NCBI RefSeq assembly: GCF_002553505.1
Contig: NZ_PDCP01000038.1
Span: forward strand, 1 to 59,774
Source: Mycolicibacterium agri
GTDB lineage: Bacteria; Actinomycetota; Actinomycetes; Mycobacteriales; Mycobacteriaceae
Reading direction: 5' to 3'
Length of the DNA: 59,774 bases
In this document: positions 17,023 through 25,728 of the stretch, in pieces
Position numbering within the stretch: position 1 is the stretch's first letter
Layout of the letters: each line of letters opens with the position of its first letter
Position numbers and translations under genes: made by a program
Notes under the pieces: generated by a model
Told to the model about the DNA's origin: nothing
What the model saw: only the letters and a program-made list of their open reading frames with translations
Database searches by the model: none

Positions 17023-18339
17023 GTGTCAACTCAACTGATCAAACCGGAGCACGCGCAACGCCGCGAAATTCGTTGCAACGCCGCCGATGCCATGGTCGCC
17101 AACCTGGCAGTCCACTTCATCTTCTTCTTCGAGCGGCGCCTCGACACCACCGCGCTGGCCCGTTCCCTTGCGCATGCGTTGGACTACTTCCCCCTCTTTG
17201 CGGGCCGGATGGCCGTCAACGCAGGGGCGATGCGCATCCGCTGCGCAGGCCAAGGCGTGCCCTTCACCTGTGCGCGTTCCGAGGGCACGCTGCAGCAGGC
17301 GGCGCGTTCGGTGGCCGACGACAGGGGCCAGTGGCTCGTCGACGCGGTCAACGCCGTCGCATCCCGATGGGGATGGGGCCCGCTGTGCAAGGTGCGCGTC
17401 ACACACCTTGCCGACGACTCCACCGCAATCGCATTCTCGTGGCACCACGCGATCGGCGACATGCAGACGGCGATGCTGTTCATGAATGCGTGGGTCGCCG
17501 CCGCTGAAGGCAAACCGATCGCCGAGCCGCTGCTCGTCGACGACCGCGCGGCCTACCTCGACGCGCACCTGCCCGCCGTCGGCTCTTGTGAACCCGGGGT
17601 GCGTTGCCTCGGTCCAGCAGAACTGGCGCGCAGCGTCCTGTATCTGGCCAAGGACGCGCGACGCCAGCGCACCCTGAGCGTCTACTTCGGCGAAGAAGAG
17701 ATCAAACGCATGCGCGACACCTACGGCAGCCGTATGCGACTGTCCAGCAACGCCGTCGTGTGCGCGCACGTCTGCGAGGCCCTGATGCAGGCCGACCCCG
17801 CAGTGGATCATCGACGGCTGGCGATCGTGGTGAATACGCGAAACCGGTGCGGCCTCGATCCGATGCTGGTCGGCAATGTCGTCACGACACTGAATGTGGA
17901 CCTGCAGCGCGGACAGGACGCCCGCTCGACCGCCGAACGCATACGCCGCTCGGTCAACGGCTTCGCCGAGCACTGCGACATGCGCGTCAACCAACAGTTC
18001 CTGGACCGCGCAGGCCTGCTGGGCGATGTACGCTGCGTCTCCACCGCATTCAATCCCGCCCGGTGGAACCCGCTCATCACAAACCTGAGCGGCTTCGGTG
18101 TTTACCGGATCCATTTCGAAGACACGTTCGTCTCCTACTGCACGCTGCTGATGAAGTTTCCCGTCGCCGGGCTCGGTGCCCTGGTCGACGGCGTCGACGG
18201 CCGCGGGATGCTTTTTCAGATAGCGTTGCCGCCGAGGGAATTCCAGGCGCTCTGCACGCCAGCGGTGTCCGAACACATGCACCGGTTCCGGTGCGCAGAC
18301 GACGACATCCCGCAGCTGCACCGGGTGCTACACGGGTAG
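17023..18339 (+). CDS. BAHD-type (transferase family) acyltransferase
   Basis: 438 residues from GTG 17023, with GGAGG about ten bases upstream inside the P450 stop region. It shows the BAHD family hallmarks: ALDYFPLFAGRM near residues 53-63 (the Y-P-LAGR segment) and the catalytic HxxxD as HHAIGD (His142, Asp146). The second BAHD motif DFGWG is replaced by SGFGVY (NLSGFGVYRIHF), which is unusual. BAHD enzymes move an acyl group from acyl-CoA to an alcohol or amine; they are best known from plants and fungi. The tight pairing with the P450 suggests they act in sequence. Alternatives are a condensation-like or PapA-type acyltransferase, which share HxxxD. Confidence 0.75.
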   Translation: MSTQLIKPEHAQRREIRCNAADAMVANLAVHFIFFFERRLDTTALARSLAHALDYFPLFAGRMAVNAGAMRIRCAGQGVPFTCARSEGTLQQAARSVADDRGQWLVDAVNAVASRWGWGPLCKVRVTHLADDSTAIAFSWHHAIGDMQTAMLFMNAWVAAAEGKPIAEPLLVDDRAAYLDAHLPAVGSCEPGVRCLGPAELARSVLYLAKDARRQRTLSVYFGEEEIKRMRDTYGSRMRLSSNAVVCAHVCEALMQADPAVDHRRLAIVVNTRNRCGLDPMLVGNVVTTLNVDLQRGQDARSTAERIRRSVNGFAEHCDMRVNQQFLDRAGLLGDVRCVSTAFNPARWNPLITNLSGFGVYRIHFEDTFVSYCTLLMKFPVAGLGALVDGVDGRGMLFQIALPPREFQALCTPAVSEHMHRFRCADDDIPQLHRVLHG

Positions 18340-18343
18340 GGGC

Positions 18344-20908
18344 TCACACGGTTCGCAGCACGTCGACCGTCTCCAGCTTTCGCGCATGGATCACCGGATA
18401 CGCGGTGGCGGCCAGGATTAGCACGAACAGGACCGCCAACCCCATGCGCAGCGACGGCTGCATCACACCCCATTCGATCTTGATGCCGTAGTAAACGGGT
18501 GAGCCCAGCGACCACAGATAGGTCAGGCCGATGCCGCCGAGCACGGCAAGTGCCGCCGCCAGCGCGCCGAGCAGCCCTGCGTTGGCGACGATCACGGCCT
18601 GTTCCTGCCCGGAGGTCATCCCGATCGCCCGCAGCGCGGCGCGCTCCCGCTTGCGCTGCACGAGGCCGAGGACGAACACGTTCATCACGCTGAGGCCCGC
18701 GGCCACCATCACGATGTACCCGGCCATCGTCAACGGCCTCAGGAAGCGCGTGATGCCCTGGCTGGCTTCCGACCGCCACTGGTCGTCGTCGTACACCAGC
18801 AGATCGGCGCCGAGGTTGGCGAAGTCGTCGCGATGGGCGGTGGCGTCGGCGGCCGACGCGAACGCGACCGCCACCTGGTCACGCACGGCAGCCCAGTCGT
18901 TTCGCGCCAATGTCGTTGAGGCCAAGACGATGTCGCCGACTGCGGAGTCGTTGACCATTCGCGGCTGAAACGTCCCGGCGACCCGATATCGCTTCGGCCC
19001 GTCGACGGTGGGCAGTTCGACGGTGTCGCCTGCCGCGGCGCCGAGCCGGTTGGCGGCGATCTCACTCAAACCCACTTCCCCGTCCCGCAGGCCCTGCCAG
19101 AACGCGTCACCGTCACCGGTCGGCGTGAAAAGCCCCTGGCCGTAACGGTCGCCGGGGGTGACACCGAAGACCAAGCGCGACAACGTCCCTGACGAGACGA
19201 TCATCGATCGCCACCGCTGCGACACGTCGCGTCCCGGTGCAGCGGCGCTGACCAACTCGAACGCCGCGTCCGAGATCCGGCCATCGCGCTGATCGAGCAC
19301 CGATTGGGCGGTGATCAACAACGAAGACGGCAGCCGGTCGGCCTTCTGCGCGGCGATCTGACTCGTGCCGAGCAGCTGCATGCTGTGTGAGCCGATCGCG
19401 AAGCTGGTGCCCTCGGCGAGAAGCGCAGCCGAGAATGCGAACAGTAGCGTGTAGCGCCTGAAATCGGCGCCGAGCAGACGCCCGACAGCCGGACGCGCGA
19501 CGGTGAACAAATCGATCAGCACGCCGCCGGCGCGCGGCGCGATCCACGCCGCAACCAACACCAGCCCGAACAGCCCGACCGTCATACCGTTGATGCCGAC
19601 GCCCAGCGGCAGCGATCCGCCCTCGAAGATCCTCAGCACCACAACGGATGTCGCCTGCAGGATGATTCCGACGATCAGCGGCCAGGTCGGGATCGTCCTG
19701 GTCCGCTGCACTCCGCCTGCGGTCGCCATCGACGCCAACGGTCCGTCGCGGACCAGTCTGGTGGCGGGCCCGGCCATCGCCAGAACACCGCATACGATCC
19801 CGGCGATTGCCCCGATTCCGATGAGGTTCGGTGTGAAGCTGGCAGCGATGGCGCCGCCGGAGCCGGCCAGCATGGATTTCCCGAAGTTGTCCACCAGATA
19901 GGCGCCGAGCAGGAAACCCGTTGGCACGCCGAGCAATCCGCCGACCAGGCCCACCAGGGCGCCTTCGGCCAGCATCCCGCCGAACAGGCTTCGCGGCTTG
20001 GCGCCGATGGCGCCGATGGTTCCCATCACCGCTCGCCGGTCTTCGACGGCCAGCAGCAGGGTGTTGACGGCGATGAGGACGCCGATGATGATGCCTGCCA
20101 GCGCACCGAGATTCAGATTCTGGACGCCGCCTTCGAAGATGGCGGGTAGGTGTGGTCGGGGAGGGCCTGCGGTGGCCACGCCGGCGATGACGCTGTCGAC
20201 GTCGGAGCCGATGTCGACGCCCGGCTTCGGCAGGACGAATGCTGCGGTGGCGTAACCGGTCGTGGACAGCATGCGCGCTGCGACATCGACCGAAGGGGCC
20301 AGCAGAACGTAGCCGTCGTTGATGCCCTCGACGCGGTCGAACTCGGGAAACGTCCAGCCCACGTGTGCCGAGCCGTTGGGAAGTCCGGGAATCCGCACCT
20401 CGTCGCCGAGTTGTAGACGGTGGCGCTCGGCGATGACCGCCGGAATTTGCAGTGGCACACCGGGTCCGTCGGCAGGCTTCTCGCCGCGGGCTCGTCGTTC
20501 GCAGTCGAAGGGGCCGACCAGTAACTCGATTTGGCAGGAGCCCCCGAGCAGGAAGAAGCCGTGGGTGCCGTCGGCGACGTTCACAGGCGTCAGGGCGGCG
20601 ACGATCGGGATGACGGCCTGGGCTTCCGGCACCTCGGCGCGCAGTCGGTCGACCGTGGCGTTGGGCAGCCGGGCGCTGACGACAGGGCTCACCTCGATGA
20701 CGCCTTTGTCGGCGGCGTGGGTGAGGGCGGGGCCGAATGCGTCGAAGGGGCGGGACAGTTCGGATTTCAGGATGAACGTGCCCAGCACCACCGTCACCCC
20801 CAGTGCGACGCCGACGATGCTGAGCAGGGTGCGGCGCCAGTCGGCGATCAACGCGGCGAGATGGATGCGCCGGAATGTCAGCCATCCGGCGCGCAGCCGG
20901 TGCATCAT
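18344..20908 (-). CDS. ABC transporter permease, FtsX/MacB-type
   Basis: 854 residues from ATG 20908. A double FtsX arrangement: an N-terminal membrane helix (about 30-50), a large extracytoplasmic domain (about 55-260), three or four helices (about 270-400), further central helices (about 425-500), a second periplasmic domain (about 510-725) and three C-terminal helices with an FtsX-type coupling region (QRKRERAALRAIGM). This class is mechanical rather than a channel: it extracts lipoproteins or lipids or drives envelope enzymes. Starts inside the stop of the ATPase gene (ATGATGA), so the two form one transporter. Its stop is five bases from the convergent acyltransferase stop. Confidence 0.88.
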   Translation of the reverse strand: MMHRLRAGWLTFRRIHLAALIADWRRTLLSIVGVALGVTVVLGTFILKSELSRPFDAFGPALTHAADKGVIEVSPVVSARLPNATVDRLRAEVPEAQAVIPIVAALTPVNVADGTHGFFLLGGSCQIELLVGPFDCERRARGEKPADGPGVPLQIPAVIAERHRLQLGDEVRIPGLPNGSAHVGWTFPEFDRVEGINDGYVLLAPSVDVAARMLSTTGYATAAFVLPKPGVDIGSDVDSVIAGVATAGPPRPHLPAIFEGGVQNLNLGALAGIIIGVLIAVNTLLLAVEDRRAVMGTIGAIGAKPRSLFGGMLAEGALVGLVGGLLGVPTGFLLGAYLVDNFGKSMLAGSGGAIAASFTPNLIGIGAIAGIVCGVLAMAGPATRLVRDGPLASMATAGGVQRTRTIPTWPLIVGIILQATSVVVLRIFEGGSLPLGVGINGMTVGLFGLVLVAAWIAPRAGGVLIDLFTVARPAVGRLLGADFRRYTLLFAFSAALLAEGTSFAIGSHSMQLLGTSQIAAQKADRLPSSLLITAQSVLDQRDGRISDAAFELVSAAAPGRDVSQRWRSMIVSSGTLSRLVFGVTPGDRYGQGLFTPTGDGDAFWQGLRDGEVGLSEIAANRLGAAAGDTVELPTVDGPKRYRVAGTFQPRMVNDSAVGDIVLASTTLARNDWAAVRDQVAVAFASAADATAHRDDFANLGADLLVYDDDQWRSEASQGITRFLRPLTMAGYIVMVAAGLSVMNVFVLGLVQRKRERAALRAIGMTSGQEQAVIVANAGLLGALAAALAVLGGIGLTYLWSLGSPVYYGIKIEWGVMQPSLRMGLAVLFVLILAATAYPVIHARKLETVDVLRTV

Positions 20909-21597
20909 GGCTCGCCGATGGGCGCCGCATCGCACGCGCGTCCGTCGAGGAGGTGCAACTGGCGGGTGCCGTACCTGGCGGCGGCCTGGTCGTGGGTGAC
21001 CATGACGACGGCCGTGCCCTCTTCGTCAGAGAGCGCGCGCAGCACATCGAGCACCTCGGTGGAGGAGTGGCTGTCCAGGTTTCCGGTCGGCTCGTCGGCT
21101 AGGACGAGGGCCGGACGGGCCACCAGCGCGCGCGCCACTGCCACCCGCTGCATCTGCCCGCCCGACAGTTCGGCCGGACGGTATCGCGCGCGATCGCCGA
21201 GGCCGACTCGATTCAGCAGCTCTTCGGCGCGGGCATCGGCGGTGCGCGCGGGCACGCCGTCGAGCACCAACGGCAGGGACACGTTCTGGACTGCGGTCAG
21301 CGCAGGCACCAGGTTGAAGAACTGGAAGACGAAGCCCAGGTTGCGCCGCCGGAACGCCGCCCGCGCGCCCGTGCTCATGGCCCACATGTCGTCGCCGTTC
21401 ACCGACACTGTGCCGCTGTTGGGAGCATCCAGGCCGCCCGCGATATGCAGCAGCGTCGACTTGCCTGCCCCGGACGGTCCGGTCACGACGACAAACTCGC
21501 CCGCCGTCAACTCGAAGTCGAAGTCGACGAGCACACGCACCTGCTCGTCGCCCCGACGGTATGTCTTATTGACGCCCTTGAGTTGCAGTACCGGCAC
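20905..21597 (-). CDS. ABC transporter ATP-binding protein, MacB/LolD type
   Basis: 230-residue ATPase with Walker A GPSGAGKST (about 40-48), Q-loop region FVFQFFNLVPALT, signature LSGGQMQR, Walker B LVLADEPT and H-loop VMVTHD. The sequence is of the MacB/LolD/FtsE group that pairs with FtsX-fold permeases, here the next gene, with which it overlaps by four bases. The start ATG 21597 is followed by VLQLKGVNKTYRRGD, as usual for this family. Confidence 0.93.
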   Translation of the reverse strand: MPVLQLKGVNKTYRRGDEQVRVLVDFDFELTAGEFVVVTGPSGAGKSTLLHIAGGLDAPNSGTVSVNGDDMWAMSTGARAAFRRRNLGFVFQFFNLVPALTAVQNVSLPLVLDGVPARTADARAEELLNRVGLGDRARYRPAELSGGQMQRVAVARALVARPALVLADEPTGNLDSHSSTEVLDVLRALSDEEGTAVVMVTHDQAAARYGTRQLHLLDGRACDAAPIGEP

Positions 21598-21939
21598 CTA
21601 CGGATTGTCGCCTCGCAAGGTCGTTTTGGGCGCAGTAGCGGGCTACTGCACATGTCTGTCAGTACAACTGGCCGGTGGCATCCCGGATTTGCCACGGATT
21701 GCGCAACAGCCTGCCTGGGCTTGTAAGAGGCACTGCCGGAGGTAGTGGCCCTGATGTCCGTCTAACCGCGCGTCACCGGCCCTGAGCCAGAGTTTCGTGC
21801 TGGCTTCGCGCCGCGCCGTGGCCTGACATACGTTGCCGCAGTAACCTTTTGACTGCGTTTCGATAGTTCGGACCCGCAACCGCGACAGTGCCTCATGCAC
21901 TGACGGTATGACTGGCCACCGACAGCGGGGCCGCCGAAG
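21598..21939. other. Intergenic region with a short hairpin
   Basis: 342 bases between the ABC ATPase start and the tRNA. It contains GCAGTAG-CGGG-CTACTGC (21632-21649), a perfect 7-bp dyad 34 bases upstream of the ATPase start and a possible operator or 5'-leader hairpin. I see no credible gene in the rest. Confidence 0.45.
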
Positions 21940-22014
21940 TGGAGCCTCCTATCGGGATCGAACCGATGACCTACATATTACAAGTATGTTGCTCTACCAC
22001 TGAGCTAAGGAGGC
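21940..22014 (-). tRNA. tRNA-Thr (anticodon TGT)
   Basis: Minus-strand cloverleaf: acceptor GCCTCCT pairs with AGGAGGC, D-arm AGCTCAGTGGTAGAGC, anticodon loop CTTGTAA with TGT, and T-arm ATCGGTTCGATCCCGAT. The discriminator base is T and CCA is encoded (21940-21942). It lies 24 bases after the stop of the 22038-22775 gene. It corresponds by place to the tRNA-Thr near Rv0756c (from memory). Confidence 0.96.
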
Positions 22015-22037
22015 CTGCGTAATCCGAGTTTATCGGG

Positions 22038-22775
22038 TCACTCGTCGGCGTCGACGATGCGCTGGGATGTCACCGAGCGGGTCGATGGCCTGCTGCCACG
22101 GGGCCTGCGGCCGGGAAACGGGATGCGGTCGGCGATGTTGCTCAACGGGTTGACCACCTGGCTGAGCACGATGACCGCCTCGCGCAGCGCCTCGATCGTC
22201 GGCTCAAGCGCCTCGAGCCCAGGCGCCAGCCGGTTGAGGGTGTCGGCCACGTCGGCCAGCTGCTCGAGCGGCCCGTTCCTGGCAGTCAGCTTGTCGATCA
22301 GCCCGCCCTCAGCCAGCAGCCGGTCTGCCAGCCCGTCCTCGGCAAGAAGGCGTTCGACCAGGCCGTCCTCGTCGAGGAGCTGGTCGACCAGGCCGCCCGG
22401 CTCGATCGCCCGCATCAGGCCGCCGTCTTCCTGCGTCAGCCGGTCCAGCACACCGCCCGGCATCGTCAGCTTGTCGACCACCCCGCCCGGTTGCAGCAGC
22501 CGGTCGACGGGTCCGCCCGGGGCCAGTGCCCGGCCCAGCGGTTGGTCCTCGTCCATCAGCCTGGCCAGGCGATTCGCCCGCTCGACCGCCTCGTCGATAC
22601 CGAGCATGTGGGCCAACGAGTTGGACCCAGCCCTGGCTCCCGCGTTTGCCTGGCCGACCGCTCGTTGCGCTATCGCGACCGCGCCGTTGGCGACGTCGAG
22701 GCCTGCTTCCGCGGCGGCAAGACCGAGTCGGGCCGGAGCGACGGCGATATCGACCAGGTTCTTGGCCAGGTTCAT
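22038..22775 (-). CDS. Hypothetical protein with ten decapeptide repeats (Rv0756c position)
   Basis: 245 residues from ATG 22775, with GAGGG in front. Residues 1-75 form an Ala-rich amphipathic region (MNLAKNLVDIAVAPARLGLA...). Residues 76-175 are ten in-phase ten-residue repeats with the pattern P/E-G/D-G-x-V/L-x-R/K-L-L/T-x, for example PGGVVDKLTM and EDGLVERLLA. Residues 176-245 are helical and end in a basic, Ser/Arg-rich tail. No signal peptide. The family is unknown to me beyond the synteny with Rv0756c next to phoP. The repeats would build a regular solenoid or stacked helix-turn surface, possibly for membrane or protein binding (inference). Confidence 0.75.
   Translation of the reverse strand: MNLAKNLVDIAVAPARLGLAAAEAGLDVANGAVAIAQRAVGQANAGARAGSNSLAHMLGIDEAVERANRLARLMDEDQPLGRALAPGGPVDRLLQPGGVVDKLTMPGGVLDRLTQEDGGLMRAIEPGGLVDQLLDEDGLVERLLAEDGLADRLLAEGGLIDKLTARNGPLEQLADVADTLNRLAPGLEALEPTIEALREAVIVLSQVVNPLSNIADRIPFPGRRPRGSRPSTRSVTSQRIVDADE
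22251..22550 (-). repeat. 30-bp periodic coding repeat, ten units
   Basis: The section coding residues 76-175 of the 22038-22775 gene consists of ten consecutive 30-base units with no insertion or gap. Units share GGC/CGG-rich cores (for example ...ccgccCGG...cTTGTCGAcca on the plus strand) but have diverged, which indicates old duplication kept under selection rather than recent slippage. Confidence 0.75.
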
Positions 22776-22908
22776 GCCCTCAGTGTATGGCCGCGGCCCT
22801 GCACTACCGGTCAAGCCGCATCAGGGAGCAGAATCTGTACTCACAGGAACTTGACAGCTGCCGTGCAGCTTCATTGACAGGCAATTGGGAGACATTGAGG
22901 CAATGGCC

Positions 22909-23622
22909 ATGGCTGCACTCCCAGAAAACGTTCCAGAAGCCCGAGTCCTCGTCGTCGACGATGAGACCAACATCGTCGAACTGCTCTCGGTCAGCCTGAA
23001 GTTCCAAGGCTTCGAAGTACACACCGCGTCCAACGGACCCGCGGCCCTGGACAAGGCCCGCGAGGTCCGACCCGACGCGGTGATCCTCGACGTCATGATG
23101 CCCGGCATGGACGGCTTCGGCGTGCTGCGCCGGCTGCGCGCCGACGGCATCGACGCCCCCGCTCTGTTCCTCACCGCGCGTGACACTCTCCAGGACAAAA
23201 TCGCTGGTCTGACGCTCGGCGGCGACGACTACGTGACCAAGCCGTTCAGCCTCGAAGAGGTAGTCGCTCGGCTCCGGGTGATTCTGCGTCGCTCCGGAAA
23301 GGGCGTCGAGGAGCCGCGCAGCGCCCGCCTCACCTTCGCCGACATCGAGCTGGACGAGGACACCCACGAGGTGTGGAAGGCCGGCGAACCGGTCTCGCTG
23401 TCGCCGACGGAGTTCACCCTGCTGCGGTACTTCATCATCAACGCGGGCACGGTGCTGTCCAAGCCCAAGATCCTCGACCACGTGTGGCGCTACGACTTCG
23501 GCGGCGATGTCAACGTCGTCGAGTCCTACGTCTCCTACCTGCGACGCAAGATCGACACCGGCGAGAAGCGCCTTCTGCACACGCTGCGCGGTGTCGGCTA
23601 CGTGCTTCGCGAACCTCGGTAA
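22909..23622 (+). CDS. phoP: Two-component response regulator PhoP
   Basis: OmpR-type DNA-binding response regulator that in mycobacteria controls acyl-trehalose lipids, pH and phosphate/magnesium responses. Receiver domain (about 10-125) with the acidic pair VVDDE, phospho-acceptor Asp61 in ILDVMMPG, Thr/Lys switch residues (LTARD; VTKPFS) and a winged-helix domain (about 135-235, LSPTEFTLLRYFIINAG; DVNVVESYVSYLRRKID). The match to M. tuberculosis PhoP as I remember it is almost residue for residue. I start at ATG 22909 because GAGG lies eight bases ahead; ATG 22903 and TTG 22885 are in frame too. Confidence 0.97.
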   Translation: MAALPENVPEARVLVVDDETNIVELLSVSLKFQGFEVHTASNGPAALDKAREVRPDAVILDVMMPGMDGFGVLRRLRADGIDAPALFLTARDTLQDKIAGLTLGGDDYVTKPFSLEEVVARLRVILRRSGKGVEEPRSARLTFADIELDEDTHEVWKAGEPVSLSPTEFTLLRYFIINAGTVLSKPKILDHVWRYDFGGDVNVVESYVSYLRRKIDTGEKRLLHTLRGVGYVLREPR

Positions 23623-23640
23623 GGAGCGAACAATAGGGGA

Positions 23641-25233
23641 ATGTCCAGACTGCGCGGTCGGGGCGTACCGCTAAAAGTCGGCCTGGTAGCCGCCACCCTG
23701 GTGCTGGTGGCGTGCGGGCTGCTCGCCTCCGGCGTCGCCGTCACCTCGATCCTGCGGCACAGCCTGATCAATCGGGTCGACGAGACACTGCTCGATGCGT
23801 CCCGCAGCTGGGCCCAAGCGCCGCGCCGGATGCCCAACCCGCCGATGGAGCCCAACCCGGCGCGCCCGCCGTCGAACTTCTACGTCCGAGGCATCGACTC
23901 CGACGGCCGCATCTGGATGGCCGTCAACGACCGCGCCGCCGAACCCGCGCTGCCCGCCAACAACGACGTCGGCCCCAACCCCGTCACCGTCGGTTCGATC
24001 GACAACTCCCACGTGCAATGGCGAGCGATGTCTGTGCACGGCCCGCATGACGAGCTCACCACCGTCGCCATCGACCTGTCCGACGTCCAGTCCACGGTTC
24101 GCGCGCTGATCTGGTCGCAGGTCGGCATCGGCGCTGCGGTGCTGCTGGTGCTGGGCATAGCCGGCTTCTGGGTGGTGCAACGCAGCCTGCGGCCGCTCAC
24201 CGAAGTCGAGCGAACCGCCGCCGACATCGCCGCAGGGCAGTTAGATCGCCGTGTGCCGCAACGTGATCCACGCACCGAAGTGGGCAGGCTGTCGCTGGCG
24301 CTGAATGGCATGCTCGCGCAGATACAGCGGGCGGTGGCGTCGTCGGAATCGTCTGCCGAGCAAGCCCGTCGCTCCGAAGAGCGGATGCGCCGCTTCATCA
24401 CCGACGCCAGCCACGAACTGCGCACCCCGCTGACGACCATCCGCGGTTTCGCCGAGCTGTATCGCCAAGGCGCGGCCCGCGATATCGAGATGCTGATGTC
24501 GCGCATCGAAAGCGAGTCGCGCCGAATGGGTCTGCTGGTGGAGGACCTGCTGCTGCTGGCCCGCCTGGACGCGCAGCGGCCACTGGATCGCCATCGCGTG
24601 GATCTGCTGACGCTGGCCACCGACTCGGTGCACGACGCGCAGTCGATCGCGCCCAAGCGCACCATCACCCTCGAGGTCATCGACGGCCCAGGCACCCCTG
24701 AGGTGCTCGGCGACGAGGCCCGGCTGCGCCAGGTTCTGGGCAACCTGGTCGCCAACGCGCTGCAGCACACGCCCGAAACCGCGCGCATCACCGTGCGCGT
24801 GGGCACCGATGACGACAATGCCGTGCTCGAGGTGGCCGACGAAGGCCCCGGCATGAGCGCCGAGGACGCCCACCGCGTCTTCGAGCGGTTCTACCGCACC
24901 GACTCCTCCCGCGACCGCGCAAGCGGCGGAACGGGTTTGGGCCTCTCCATCGTCGATTCGCTGGTCTACGCACACGGCGGCACCGTCAGCGTCACCACCG
25001 CACCTGGCAATGGATCACGGTTCACGGTCAAGCTGCCGCGTATCGCCGAGGCCGCGCCGCAGGCCGATCACGATTCCGCGGACGGCGACGGCTCACCGCC
25101 CGTCGGCGACGAGGCATCTACGCTCGACGGAGCACCCACGCTAGACGGAGCACCTACGAGCGAGGCGGAAACTACGCATGCCAGCGACCCCGCGCATGCC
25201 GTCAGCGGGGGTGACGGCTCCACGCAGCGTTAG
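23641..25233 (+). CDS. phoR: Sensor histidine kinase PhoR
   Basis: Membrane sensor kinase partner of PhoP, 18 bases downstream. 530 residues: transmembrane helix 1 (about 13-37), an extracytoplasmic sensor domain (about 40-158, proline-rich loop at 61-78), helix 2 (about 159-180), HAMP (about 181-233), dimerisation domain with His258 in DASHELRTPLTT, and ATPase domain with N-box LGNLVANALQHT, G1 ADEGPGM and G2 GGTGLGLSI. The C-terminus carries an acidic, Ser/Thr-rich tail of about 55 residues with TLDGAP repeats that I do not remember in the M. tuberculosis protein. The stop codon lies in a 16-bp tandem duplication. Confidence 0.96.
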   Translation: MSRLRGRGVPLKVGLVAATLVLVACGLLASGVAVTSILRHSLINRVDETLLDASRSWAQAPRRMPNPPMEPNPARPPSNFYVRGIDSDGRIWMAVNDRAAEPALPANNDVGPNPVTVGSIDNSHVQWRAMSVHGPHDELTTVAIDLSDVQSTVRALIWSQVGIGAAVLLVLGIAGFWVVQRSLRPLTEVERTAADIAAGQLDRRVPQRDPRTEVGRLSLALNGMLAQIQRAVASSESSAEQARRSEERMRRFITDASHELRTPLTTIRGFAELYRQGAARDIEMLMSRIESESRRMGLLVEDLLLLARLDAQRPLDRHRVDLLTLATDSVHDAQSIAPKRTITLEVIDGPGTPEVLGDEARLRQVLGNLVANALQHTPETARITVRVGTDDDNAVLEVADEGPGMSAEDAHRVFERFYRTDSSRDRASGGTGLGLSIVDSLVYAHGGTVSVTTAPGNGSRFTVKLPRIAEAAPQADHDSADGDGSPPVGDEASTLDGAPTLDGAPTSEAETTHASDPAHAVSGGDGSTQR

Positions 25234-25255
25234 GTCAGTGCAGCGTTAGGTCAGT
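25224..25255. repeat. 16-bp perfect tandem duplication at convergent gene ends
   Basis: GCAGCGTTAGGTCAGT occurs at 25224-25239 and again at 25240-25255. The first copy holds the phoR stop (TAG) and the second the stop of the HIT gene on the other strand (TAA). The duplication may have spaced or renewed the stops of the converging genes. Confidence 0.9.
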
Positions 25256-25650
25256 TCGGCCAGCGCCGCCTTGATCTTGGCCTGCGCCTCGTCAAGCGAC
25301 TCCGGCGACGGATTGCGGTCGACGTTGGCGAACCCGAAGTCGGTCAGGTTGTAGGCCGGGAAGACGTGTACGTGCAGATGCGGCACCTCCAAGCCCGCGA
25401 TGATCACGCCCGCCCGTTCGGCGTTGAATGCCTTGCAGACCGCCTTGCCGATCAGCTGTGACACTCGCATGATCCGTGCGAACACGTCCGGGTCGACGTC
25501 CTGCCACTTGTCGATCTCCTCGCGCGGTACGACGAGCGTGTGCCCCTGCGTCATCGGCTCGATCGTCAAGAACGCCACAATCTCGTCGTCCTCGTAGACG
25601 AAGCGGCCGGGCAGTTCGCCATTGATGATCTTGGTGAAGACGGTAGCCAT
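25246..25650 (-). CDS. HIT-family protein (Rv0759c-like)
   Basis: Histidine-triad hydrolase or nucleotide-binding protein of 134 residues, acting on AMP-linked substrates in this family. FTKIINGELPGRFVYEDDEIVAFL at the N-terminus and the catalytic triad HLHVHVFP near residue 92. The phoP-phoR-HIT order is the one seen in M. tuberculosis (Rv0757-Rv0759c). Three in-frame ATGs (25662, 25656, 25650) follow AGGTGGA; spacing favours 25656 or 25650, and the conserved sequence begins at ATVFTKI. Confidence 0.9.
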   Translation of the reverse strand: MATVFTKIINGELPGRFVYEDDEIVAFLTIEPMTQGHTLVVPREEIDKWQDVDPDVFARIMRVSQLIGKAVCKAFNAERAGVIIAGLEVPHLHVHVFPAYNLTDFGFANVDRNPSPESLDEAQAKIKAALAELT

Positions 25651-25728
25651 GGGCATGAGCATTCCACCTGCTCGATGCCATCTGCCAGCGGGGTGAAGGG
25701 TGTCGTGTGAGATCGACGAGCAGCGCCG

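Noticed and set aside
19113..21047. Long minus-strand frame (644 codons) over the ABC permease
   Set aside because: Same strand but another frame than a clear FtsX-type permease; extreme Arg/Pro composition.
22251..22550. Repeat tract as a PE-PGRS or collagen-like region
   Set aside because: Period is ten residues with a charged/hydrophobic pattern, not GGx or Gly-x-y; no PE domain.
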